The notes under the pieces: model-generated
Seen by the model: only the letters and a program-made list of their open reading frames with translations
Told to the model about the DNA's origin: nothing
Databases searched by the model: none
In this document: piece by piece, positions 35,371 through 42,257 of the stretch
How the letters are laid out: each line of letters opens with the position of its first letter
Position numbering within the stretch: position 1 is the stretch's first letter
Program-made: the position numbers and the translations under genes
Assembly (NCBI RefSeq): GCF_001905735.1
Contig: NZ_LISW01000010.1
Coordinates: 202,591-266,590 of the forward strand
DNA length: 64,000 bases
Direction: 5' to 3'
From: Streptomyces sp. CB01249
GTDB lineage: Bacteria > Actinomycetota > Actinomycetes > Streptomycetales > Streptomycetaceae

Positions 35371-35400
35371 AAGGGGGCTCCGTGGCCACGGAGCCCCCTT
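35371..35400. terminator. Bidirectional terminator, 30-base perfect palindrome
   Basis: AAGGGGGCTCCGTGG is followed directly by its exact complement, ending CCCCCTT then TCG. It lies 14 bases after the DUF6875 stop and 16 bases before the trpC-like stop, so it ends both transcripts and separates the decarboxylase operon from the main cluster. Confidence 0.85.
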
Positions 35401-35416
35401 CGTCCGGTACGGACAC

Positions 35417-36133
35417 TCACGACGGATGGAGGGCCGACTGTGTGGTGTTACGGCTGCTCTCCAGCGTACGCAGCCACTCGCCGGGGTCGCCGCTGCGCAG
35501 CAGGGCGGTGCCGACGAGGAGGCCCTTGTAGCCGGCGTCGAGCAGCCGGGCCGCCGTCTGCGGGCTGTCGATGGCGCTGGCGCTCACCGGGCAGGGGGTG
35601 CCGCTCGCGCGCAGGGCGGGCAGCAGCTCGAAGCTGCGGGCCAGGTCGCCCCGGTCGCGCTCGCGGGTCTTGATGTCCTTGTTGTTGACGGCGATGACGC
35701 ACTCGTCGGCGTGCGGCACGGAAGCGATCTCGGCCTCGGTGGTGGCCTCGACGAACGGGGTCAGGCCCGCGCCGAGCGCCGCGATGGTGAGCCCGCGCAG
35801 CGCGGAGGCGGAGAGCAGTCCGGCGGTGAGCAGGACGGCCGAGGCGCCGAGCTCCCGCGCGGTCTCCAGCTGGTCCTTGCGGGTGATGAAGTCCTTCTGG
35901 AGCAGGGGGAGTTCGGTCAGCCGGGCGACATCGCGGAGCAGTTCGCGGGTGCCGCCGAACCAGCGCCCCGTGACGACCGAGATGCAGGGCGCCCCGGCCT
36001 TCTCGTAGGCGGTGACGATCTCTGCGGGGGTGTGTCCTGAGATGAGGTCGAAGCCGAACGCGTCGCGCCGCTTGACCTCCATCACCAGGGGCTGCGGGGC
36101 CGACAGCAGGGACTCGATGAAGGGAAGGCTCAT
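35417..36133 (-). CDS. trpC: Indole-3-glycerol-phosphate synthase (TrpC) paralogue
   Basis: This 238-residue TIM barrel keeps the catalytic set of TrpC: Glu19 and Lys21 (MEVKRRDAFGFD), Lys80 (LLQKDFITRKDQL), Glu129 (TPFVEATTEAE) and Asn150 (VNNKDIKT). The enzyme normally decarboxylates and closes CdRP into indole-3-glycerol phosphate. The usual SPSKG after the first strand is DAFGFD, a loop that shapes the substrate site. It is about 30 residues shorter than housekeeping TrpC because the N-terminal helix is trimmed. Last gene of the leftward biosynthetic operon; overlaps trpF by four bases. Confidence 0.85.
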   Translation of the reverse strand: MSLPFIESLLSAPQPLVMEVKRRDAFGFDLISGHTPAEIVTAYEKAGAPCISVVTGRWFGGTRELLRDVARLTELPLLQKDFITRKDQLETARELGASAVLLTAGLLSASALRGLTIAALGAGLTPFVEATTEAEIASVPHADECVIAVNNKDIKTRERDRGDLARSFELLPALRASGTPCPVSASAIDSPQTAARLLDAGYKGLLVGTALLRSGDPGEWLRTLESSRNTTQSALHPS

Positions 36134-36885
36134 GGCTGCTCCGTAGGCCGTGTGGTCGGGGTGTCCGTGGCGGAAGGAGTGCGGGGGGCGGGGTGGCCCG
36201 GCCCGGTGTCCCAGGCCTGGGCCAGTCCGGCCACCTCGATCGCGCCGAAGCGGCCGTCGTCGCCGCGGGCCGCGGTGTCGACGTCGATGCCGCGCAGCCG
36301 GGGGTGGCGCAGGACCCGTTCGTACGCGGACCGGTTGGTCCGGTCGAGTCCGCCGGCGAGCCAGAACGGCAGGGTGAACCGTTCGGCCAGCCGGAGGACG
36401 GTGTCCTCGTCCAGGCGCTGCCCCGTACTGCCGACGCGGCCGTCGGCGGTGGTGGCGTCGATGAGGAAGAGGTCGGTGCCGGCCCGCTCGTACGCCCCGA
36501 TCAGGGGGCGTTCCGGGCAGGTGCCGTCCGCGACGTGCAGCACCTTGACGATGACGGCGTCGGGCAGTGCCGTGCGCAGGGCGCGGACGGTGGCGGGCGG
36601 CTGGTAGGCGTGGAGCTGGACGATGCGGATGCCGGTGCGGCGCAGGACGCCCGCGACCGCGTCCGGGTCACCGAGGAAGGTGACCAGGACGGGGTGCAGG
36701 GCGCCGGTGGCGCGGACGGCCGCCGCGAGGGCGGCCACTTCGTGCTCGGGCAGGTCCGCGGGGCCGCCGGGGACGCCGTGCCAGAGGCCGACGAGTCCGG
36801 CCCCGGCGCCGGCCAGCACCCCGATGTCACGGGTGCTGGTGGCGCCGCAGACCTTGAGGGTGCGCGGTGGGGACAGGGTGGTCAT
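36130..36885 (-). CDS. trpF: Phosphoribosylanthranilate isomerase (TrpF) paralogue
   Basis: This 251-residue TIM barrel has the general base Cys13 in LKVCGATSTRD, the VQLHAYQP strand and the general acid Asp143 (LFLIDATTADG), so Amadori isomerase chemistry should be retained. The phosphate-binding end, usually DVSSGVE, is DVDTAAR (residues 201-207), and a 35-residue proline/threonine-rich tail is added. These changes suggest a modified substrate. It overlaps both neighbours by four bases within the operon. Reaction in the parent family: N-phosphoribosylanthranilate to CdRP. Confidence 0.83.
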   Translation of the reverse strand: MTTLSPPRTLKVCGATSTRDIGVLAGAGAGLVGLWHGVPGGPADLPEHEVAALAAAVRATGALHPVLVTFLGDPDAVAGVLRRTGIRIVQLHAYQPPATVRALRTALPDAVIVKVLHVADGTCPERPLIGAYERAGTDLFLIDATTADGRVGSTGQRLDEDTVLRLAERFTLPFWLAGGLDRTNRSAYERVLRHPRLRGIDVDTAARGDDGRFGAIEVAGLAQAWDTGPGHPAPRTPSATDTPTTRPTEQP

Positions 36886-38027
36886 CGGCCCAGGCCCAGC
36901 TTGGACGCGATGCGGTTGTACTGGATCTCGTTGCTGCCCGAGTAGATCGTGCCGCCCACGGCGTTGCGGACGTCGATCTCCAGGCCGTATTCGCTCATGT
37001 AGCCGTGGCCGCCGAAGACCTGGACGGCGGTGAGGGAGCTCGCGAGGTTGGCCTCGCTGGTGATCAGCTTGGCGATGGCCAGGTCCTCGGTGACGTCCTC
37101 GCCCTCCTCAAGCCGCTCGGCGGTGTCGTAGAGCCACTTCCTGGCCGACTCCAGACCGATCTTGGCGTCCACGATCTTGTTGGCGACGGACTGGTAGGAG
37201 CCGATCGTCTTGCCGAACGACCGGCGGGTGCGGGCGTACTCGACGCAGCGGTCGAACCGGTGCTGCATCTCCCCCACGTTCACGATGAACGAGAGCAGGA
37301 TCTCCCGCTTCATCACGTAGTCGAGGACGATGAAGCCGCCGCCCACCCGGCCGAGGACCCGGTCGCGCGGGACGCGGCAGTCGTCGAAGTACAGCTCGCT
37401 CAGCGGAGAGGTACGCAGGCCCATCTTCTTGACGGGCTTGCCGACGGTCAGGCCCGGGGTGTCCCGGTCCACGAGGAACGCGGTCACACCCAGGGCCCCG
37501 CCGTCGGGGTGGGTGCGCGCGTACACGACGAACACGTCGGCGACGGGTCCGTTGCTGACGAAGCACTTGCTTCCGTTCAGCACGAAGTCGTCGCCGTCGC
37601 GTTCGGCGCGCGTGGTCATCGCCATCGCGTCGCTGCCGGACTCCGACTCGGTGATCGCATGGGCGCCGATCGCCTCGCCGGAGCTGATCCGGGGGAGGTA
37701 CCTGTCCTTCTGGGCGGGCGTGCCGAACCGCATGAGGGGGACGCCGGTGCTGGCGAGCGTGGTGGTGACGCAGAAGTTCAGACCCGCGTCCTGGCAGTGC
37801 TCGCCGAGCCCTTCCAGGACGTACATGGTGGTGAGGAGGGACTGGCCCAGGCCGCCGTGCTCCTCGGCGAAGGGCAGGGCGAGGATGCCGGACCGGCGCA
37901 CCAGTTTCCACTTCTCCCAGGAGAACTCCGCTCGTTCGTCCTGGGCGATGTGGTCGGCGCTGAGTGCCTCGCCCCACCGGGCCAGGCCGGCCCGGAGGTC
38001 GGCCTGGTCGGTGTTCCAGCGGATCAC
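36882..38027 (-). CDS. Acyl-CoA dehydrogenase family flavoprotein
   Basis: This 381-residue protein is full length for the family. It has the N-terminal helical domain, the FAD/substrate loop (AITESESGSDAMAMTTRAER), the beta domain, and the C-terminal signature VFGGHGYMSEYGLEIDVRNA followed by YSGSNEIQYNRIA. GTG start with AGGGG upstream. In secondary metabolism such enzymes oxidise carrier-bound aminoacyl or acyl groups (for example prolyl to pyrrolyl). With an adenylating enzyme and a carrier protein in the same operon, that role is attractive here but inferred. Confidence 0.87.
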   Translation of the reverse strand: MIRWNTDQADLRAGLARWGEALSADHIAQDERAEFSWEKWKLVRRSGILALPFAEEHGGLGQSLLTTMYVLEGLGEHCQDAGLNFCVTTTLASTGVPLMRFGTPAQKDRYLPRISSGEAIGAHAITESESGSDAMAMTTRAERDGDDFVLNGSKCFVSNGPVADVFVVYARTHPDGGALGVTAFLVDRDTPGLTVGKPVKKMGLRTSPLSELYFDDCRVPRDRVLGRVGGGFIVLDYVMKREILLSFIVNVGEMQHRFDRCVEYARTRRSFGKTIGSYQSVANKIVDAKIGLESARKWLYDTAERLEEGEDVTEDLAIAKLITSEANLASSLTAVQVFGGHGYMSEYGLEIDVRNAVGGTIYSGSNEIQYNRIASKLGLGR

Positions 38028-38062
38028 TGGGACCCCTTTCAGAGGTGCGGGTGCCGTGTGGA

Positions 38063-38437
38063 TCAGTAGGCGGAGGAGGTGTGCGCGTCGAGGCTGTGCA
38101 CCTCGTCGCCCTGCAGCGCCGGGGTGAAGACGCAGACGAGCCTCAGGTCCTCGTGCGGGGATGCGACGAGGTAGTGCGCGTCGTGCTCGTCGAGGGAGTA
38201 CAGCCGGCCCGGCGTGATGGGGTGCACGGTGCCGTCGAGCTCGACCACCTCGCCGGAGCCCTCGATGCAGTAGCAGGACTCCAGGTGGTTGCGGTACTCC
38301 AGGCGGGACTTGGTGCCGGCTCGCACCGTGGTGTCGGTGATCGAGTAGCCGACGCCGTCGGATGCGGTGAGGAAACGACGGCTGAGCCCGTTGCCCCAGT
38401 CGACGCTCTTGACGGTCTCCAGGTCACGGATGATCAT
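38063..38437 (-). CDS. Ectoine-synthase-like cupin
   Basis: This 124-residue single-domain cupin lines up with L-ectoine synthase along its full length: RNHLESCYCIEGSGEV, ITPGRLYSLDEHDAHYL and LRLVCVFTPALQGDEVH. The iron ligands known for EctC correspond to Glu53, Tyr80 and His88 here and are all kept. EctA and EctB, which make the ectoine precursor, are absent. In this operon it probably catalyses a related cyclodehydration of an amide and amine. The ATG at 38437 has AAGGAG seven bases upstream and lies two bases after the trpA stop. Confidence 0.83.
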   Translation of the reverse strand: MIIRDLETVKSVDWGNGLSRRFLTASDGVGYSITDTTVRAGTKSRLEYRNHLESCYCIEGSGEVVELDGTVHPITPGRLYSLDEHDAHYLVASPHEDLRLVCVFTPALQGDEVHSLDAHTSSAY

Positions 38438-38439
38438 GG

Positions 38440-39276
38440 TCAACTCCTTGTTCGGATAGGGGTATTGGCCGTACTGGTCTCGTCCGGTCCGGGCTGGAGC
38501 GACCGGACGAAGTCGCGCAGTGCCGTGGTGACGGAGCCCTCCTCATCGAGGGCCTGCTCCACGCGCGCCACGCCCGCGGAGCCGACGATCGCTGCGTCGG
38601 CGCCGCTCGCGGCGACCGCCGCGACGTGGTTGCGCGTACTGACCCCGAAGCCGACGGCTATCGGGGAGTTCGTGTGGGCCCGCAGCCCGGCGACGACCGG
38701 GGCGAGCGCGGCGTGCCCGGCGGGCGGCGCGGTGCCGCTGCGGCCGTAGTGCGCCACCAGATAGACGTATGCGGAGGACTCGCGGGCCGCGCGGGCCCGG
38801 GTCTCCTCGGGGCTGGTCGGGTAACAGGTGGTGACGACGGCGGTGCCGGCCGCCTCGGTGGCCTCGCGGTAGGCGTCCCGCAGCCGGGGCGGCAGGCCGT
38901 GCACCAGGAGCCCGTCGGCGCCGGAGGCGGTGACGTCCTTGACGGCCGCGCCCAGGTCCCGGTGCTTGAGGGAGTGGCTCCAGTCGGCGAGCAGCGCGAT
39001 CCGCAGCCGCCGCAGCCCCGGCCGGACGCGGGCGACGAAGCCGAGGACGTCGTCCAGGCCGGTGCCCCGGTCCAGGGCGCGGCGGGCGGAGCGGCGTACG
39101 ACCGGCCCGTCGGTGAAGGAGTCCGGGAAGGGCACCGCCAGTTCGAGGCAGTCGACGCCCTCCTCGTCGAGCATGTGCACGACCTCGGCGAGCTCGTCCA
39201 GCGCCGGGTCGCCCGCGTTGAGGAACAGCGTGAGCCCGGGCCGGCCGGGTCCGCGCCCGGTGAAGAAGTCAGCCAT
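38440..39276 (-). CDS. trpA: Tryptophan synthase alpha (TrpA) / indole-3-glycerol-phosphate lyase paralogue
   Basis: This 278-residue TIM barrel keeps both catalytic acids, Glu45 (CLELAVPFPD) and Asp56 (FTDGPVV), and the phosphate-binding GFGVSTRNH and GSAGVAR ends. The parent reaction splits indole-3-glycerol phosphate into indole and glyceraldehyde phosphate. There is no trpB in the window, so if it uses that substrate it would release free indole, as plant BX1 does. The loop after the second acid and the LPPRLRDAY segment differ from housekeeping TrpA. It overlaps trpD by eight bases. Confidence 0.83.
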   Translation of the reverse strand: MADFFTGRGPGRPGLTLFLNAGDPALDELAEVVHMLDEEGVDCLELAVPFPDSFTDGPVVRRSARRALDRGTGLDDVLGFVARVRPGLRRLRIALLADWSHSLKHRDLGAAVKDVTASGADGLLVHGLPPRLRDAYREATEAAGTAVVTTCYPTSPEETRARAARESSAYVYLVAHYGRSGTAPPAGHAALAPVVAGLRAHTNSPIAVGFGVSTRNHVAAVAASGADAAIVGSAGVARVEQALDEEGSVTTALRDFVRSLQPGPDETSTANTPIRTRS

Positions 39277-40309
39277 GGCGGACCGCCCCCGCCGTCGCCG
39301 CGGTCCGCCGGGAGCGCAGCCGCTCGACCAGGGCCACGGCGGCCCCGCTGGTGACGGCGTCGTCCGTGGCGTCGAGCGCGTCGCGCCAGGTGGTGTGATG
39401 GCCGGCCGCGAGGGCGAGCGCGGCGGCGTTGAGGCGGACGGTGTGGGTGGCCGCCGGATGGGCGCGCCCGGCGAGCACGGCCAGGAAGTGGTCGGTGGCC
39501 GCGTCCTTGGGCGCGGGGGCCAGCGCCTCGAAGCCGCCGTCGGCCGGGATCAGCGCGCCGGGCTCCAGGACCTGGTCCTCGCCCCGCGCGATGTGGACGG
39601 TGTTGCGGGCGAAGCCGAGGAGTTCGTCGGCGCCCCGGTCGTTGCTGGTGAGCCACACCGTGCGGCCGGTGACCGTGGCGGCGAGGCGGCGCAGGTCGTC
39701 CAGGGGCATGGTGTGCGAGACCCCGGTGACCTGGGCGGCGACCGGCAGATCGGCGAGGAGCGGCCCGAGCGCGTTGAGGAACCGCCCGAACGGCTTCATG
39801 CTCACGGGCGCGATCAGCCGGGCGAGCCGGGCGAGCTCGACCGGGTAGACGAACGGCCCGGTGAAGGCGATCCCGTCCCGCTCCAGGTGCTCCTCGGTCT
39901 GCTCGTACGAGGAGGTGAGGCGCACCCCGAGGCGTTCGAGGAGGTCGACGGAGCCGAGGCTGGAGGTGTAGGCCCGGGAGCCGGACTTGACGACACGCAC
40001 CCCGGCGGCGGCCGCGACGAAGGCCGAAGCGGTGGAGACGTTGAAGGTGGCGGGACCGCCTCCGGTGCCCACGACGTTGACGGTCGCGGGCCAGGCGGGC
40101 CCGGGGCGCGCGGGGCGCCGTTCCATGAGTGTGCCGTGCAGGGCGGCAAGCGTCGCGGGGTCGGGGAGCCGGGTGGTCAGCGAGGCCAGCAGGGCGACGG
40201 CCTGCTCCCGGGGGAGCGTGCCGTCGCCGAGCCGGTCCCACAGAGACCGCCAGGTCTCGTGCTCGGCCACCGTGCGCCGCGCCAGCAGGCCGGTGAGCGC
40301 GTCGTGCAT
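39269..40309 (-). CDS. trpD: Anthranilate phosphoribosyltransferase (TrpD)-like enzyme with altered substrate pocket
   Basis: This 346-residue protein has the TrpD fold with its PRPP loop (GTGGGPATFNVST, residues 81-93, against the usual GTGGDG) and metal residues Asp228-Glu229 (RGADELLGF). The anthranilate-binding stretch, usually KHGNR, is KSGSR (residues 108-112), and the PVRKELG segment is changed to PVSMKPFG. The enzyme should still transfer ribose-5-phosphate, but perhaps to another amine. It is first of the six-gene trp-like block; ACP lies 164 bases upstream on the same strand. Confidence 0.8.
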   Translation of the reverse strand: MHDALTGLLARRTVAEHETWRSLWDRLGDGTLPREQAVALLASLTTRLPDPATLAALHGTLMERRPARPGPAWPATVNVVGTGGGPATFNVSTASAFVAAAAGVRVVKSGSRAYTSSLGSVDLLERLGVRLTSSYEQTEEHLERDGIAFTGPFVYPVELARLARLIAPVSMKPFGRFLNALGPLLADLPVAAQVTGVSHTMPLDDLRRLAATVTGRTVWLTSNDRGADELLGFARNTVHIARGEDQVLEPGALIPADGGFEALAPAPKDAATDHFLAVLAGRAHPAATHTVRLNAAALALAAGHHTTWRDALDATDDAVTSGAAVALVERLRSRRTAATAGAVRHG

Positions 40310-40313
40310 GGTA

Positions 40314-40473
40314 GGGCCTTTCGTTTGGGTCAGGCCGGATCAGGGAGCGGGCTCTGGTGCCGTGCATCGCAAGGCGGAGGATTGAATCAACGCGGAGCGT
40401 TGGTGATTGACGACAACGCCGCGAGGTGCGGTGCCAGGGCCCGCGAGCCCGGCATGGCCCAAACGACAGGCCC
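40314..40473. repeat. 18-base inverted repeat bracketing the acp-trpD spacer
   Basis: GGGCCTTTCGTTTGGGTC (40314-40331) and GGCCCAAACGACAGGCCC (40456-40473) are complementary at 16 of 18 positions. They sit at the two ends of the only sizeable gap inside the leftward operon: one touches the ACP stop, the other is four bases from the trpD start. They may form a long stem in the mRNA or mark a module boundary. A smaller dyad (AATCAACG...CGTTGGTGATT) lies between them. Confidence 0.5.
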
Positions 40474-40731
40474 CTAGCCGCTCACCCCCTGGCGCGCATT
40501 GGCCACGAAGGTGTCGATCGCGGTGACGCTGCGGAAGTTGTTGGGGTCGAGGTCCGTGTCGTCCACGGCGAGCCCGAAGCGGTCCTCCACCCAGGCGATG
40601 AGCTTGAGCAGGCCGAGCGAGTCGATGGCTCCGCTCGACAGCAGGTCCTGGTCGTCGGCGAGTTCGTCCTGCGTGAGGTCCGGCAGGAACTCCTCGATCA
40701 GGAACTGCTTGATGGTGGCCGTGTTGCTCAT
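40474..40731 (-). CDS. Acyl/peptidyl carrier protein
   Basis: This 85-residue acidic four-helix carrier protein has the phosphopantetheine serine Ser38 in GAIDSLGLLKLIAWVED. It is encoded immediately after the adenylating enzyme (ATGA overlap), so it is probably the carrier loaded by that enzyme. Helix II is hydrophobic (LGLLKLIAW), like ACPs and stand-alone PCPs of amino acid-activating systems. No phosphopantetheinyl transferase is in the window; a genomic one must prime it. Confidence 0.9.
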   Translation of the reverse strand: MSNTATIKQFLIEEFLPDLTQDELADDQDLLSSGAIDSLGLLKLIAWVEDRFGLAVDDTDLDPNNFRSVTAIDTFVANARQGVSG

Positions 40732-42257
40732 GACGTCCTTCCTTCTACTGTGGTCAGCCGGCGCGAGTGGTCCGGCGCCTGGGACGGTCCGCGCAGCCGG
40801 TCGAGCGCGGTGCGGTCGACCTTTCCGGTGGGGGTCTTGGGCAGCGGTTCGTCGGTGATCCGCAGGACGCCGGGGACGGCGGCCCGGGGCAGGGCGCGGG
40901 CGCAGTGTTCCTTCAGGAGCAGGCTGTTGAGGCCGCTGCCGGGTGCGCGCCGCACCCCGGCGACGAGCCGTTTGCCGGTGAGCGGGTCGGGCTGCGCGGC
41001 GACCCCGGCCTCCAGGACCGCGGGGTGGCTGAGCAGCACCTGCTCGATCTCGGCGGTGTTGACGGCGACGCCGCGCACCTTGACCTGGAAGTCGCTGCGT
41101 CCGGTCAGGTACAGCAGCCCGTCGGCGTCGCGCCGTACGAGGTCGCCGGTGCGGAACCAGGTGCCGTCGTCGTGGCCGAGCGGGTGACCGGTGAACCGGC
41201 CCTGGCTGCGGGCCGGGTCGAGGTAACCGGCGGTCTGGAAGGGCGTCCTGACGTGCAGCTCCCCGGCGCCGGGGCCGGTGACCTCCTGGCCGTCGGCGTC
41301 CAGCACGAGCACCGAGACCCCGGGGAGCGGGGTGCCGATGGGCAGCGGGCCGGAGACGGTGGCGTCGGTGCCGACGTCGTACGTGAAGCTGTCGTTGGTC
41401 TCCGTGCAGCCGTAGATGTTGGTGAGGCGGGCGGCGGGCAGCACCTCGCGCAGCTCGGCCAGGGTGCGTTCGGGCAGGACGTCGCCGGTGAAGGCGGCCC
41501 GGCGCACCGACGGCAGCAGCACCCCGGCCCGGCGGGCGGCGTCCAGCACGAGCCGGTAGAACATCGGCACGGCCTGGACGATCTCCACGTCGTGACGGAG
41601 CAGCAGGTCGAGCAGGTGGCGTCCGTCGACGGCCTTGTCCGAGTCCACGAGGACGACCCGCCCGCCGTGCGCGAGGGTCGTCCACACGTCGAGGAAGCAG
41701 AGGTCGAAGTTGAGCGGCGCGTAGTTGAGGACGGTGGTCCCCGGCGCGACGGCGAAGGCGGGCCCGGCCCAGCTGACGAACCGGTCCACGGCCCGCTCGT
41801 CCAGTGGGACGGTCTTGGGCAGCCCGGTGGAGCCGGACGTGGTGAGCATGAAGGCGGTACGGGGAGGCACCGGGTACGCCGCCGAGCGGGCCGGGACCCG
41901 CACCCCGCGCGGTTCGCCGCCCGGGGTCAGCACGTACCCGCAGCCGGCCTGGGCGAACAGCTGGGTCAGCAGCTGCTCGCCGAGGTGCGGGGAGGGCAGC
42001 AGGAACGGGCGGTGGGCGAGCAGGCAGCCCAGGACGAGCGCGAGGGCGTCGGGCGACTTCTCGGCGAGGATGCCGACGGGTTCCCCGGTCGGCAGCCCGA
42101 GCAGGGCGAGGCGTTCGCGTTCGCGGCCGGCGCTCTCGTACAGCTCGCGGTAGCTGGTCTCCTCGCCGTGCCAGACCAGGGCGGGCGCGTCGGGGCGCTC
42201 TCGGACCTGGGTGAGGAAGCCGGGCAGTAGTCCGGTGGTGCCGTCCCGGCCGGTCAT
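40728..42257 (-). CDS. AMP-forming acyl/amino acid adenylating enzyme
   Basis: This 509-residue stand-alone adenylation enzyme has core motif A3 TTSGSTGLPKTV, A5 NIYGCTETND, A7 RTGD and A10 KTPTGKVDR with the catalytic lysine. The A4 region reads NFDLCFLD, and its Asp matches the residue that holds the alpha-amino group in amino acid-activating domains, so an amino acid substrate is likely. It should form aminoacyl-AMP and load the adjacent carrier protein. Overlaps both neighbours by four bases. Confidence 0.87.
   Translation of the reverse strand: MTGRDGTTGLLPGFLTQVRERPDAPALVWHGEETSYRELYESAGRERERLALLGLPTGEPVGILAEKSPDALALVLGCLLAHRPFLLPSPHLGEQLLTQLFAQAGCGYVLTPGGEPRGVRVPARSAAYPVPPRTAFMLTTSGSTGLPKTVPLDERAVDRFVSWAGPAFAVAPGTTVLNYAPLNFDLCFLDVWTTLAHGGRVVLVDSDKAVDGRHLLDLLLRHDVEIVQAVPMFYRLVLDAARRAGVLLPSVRRAAFTGDVLPERTLAELREVLPAARLTNIYGCTETNDSFTYDVGTDATVSGPLPIGTPLPGVSVLVLDADGQEVTGPGAGELHVRTPFQTAGYLDPARSQGRFTGHPLGHDDGTWFRTGDLVRRDADGLLYLTGRSDFQVKVRGVAVNTAEIEQVLLSHPAVLEAGVAAQPDPLTGKRLVAGVRRAPGSGLNSLLLKEHCARALPRAAVPGVLRITDEPLPKTPTGKVDRTALDRLRGPSQAPDHSRRLTTVEGRTS

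Noticed and set aside
38063..38437. Ectoine osmoprotectant operon
   Set aside because: ectA, ectB and ectD are absent and the gene is embedded between trpA-like and acyl-CoA dehydrogenase genes.
35417..40309. Ordinary tryptophan biosynthesis operon
   Set aside because: trpE, trpG and trpB are missing, unrelated cupin and dehydrogenase genes are interleaved, and substrate motifs in TrpD and TrpF are altered.
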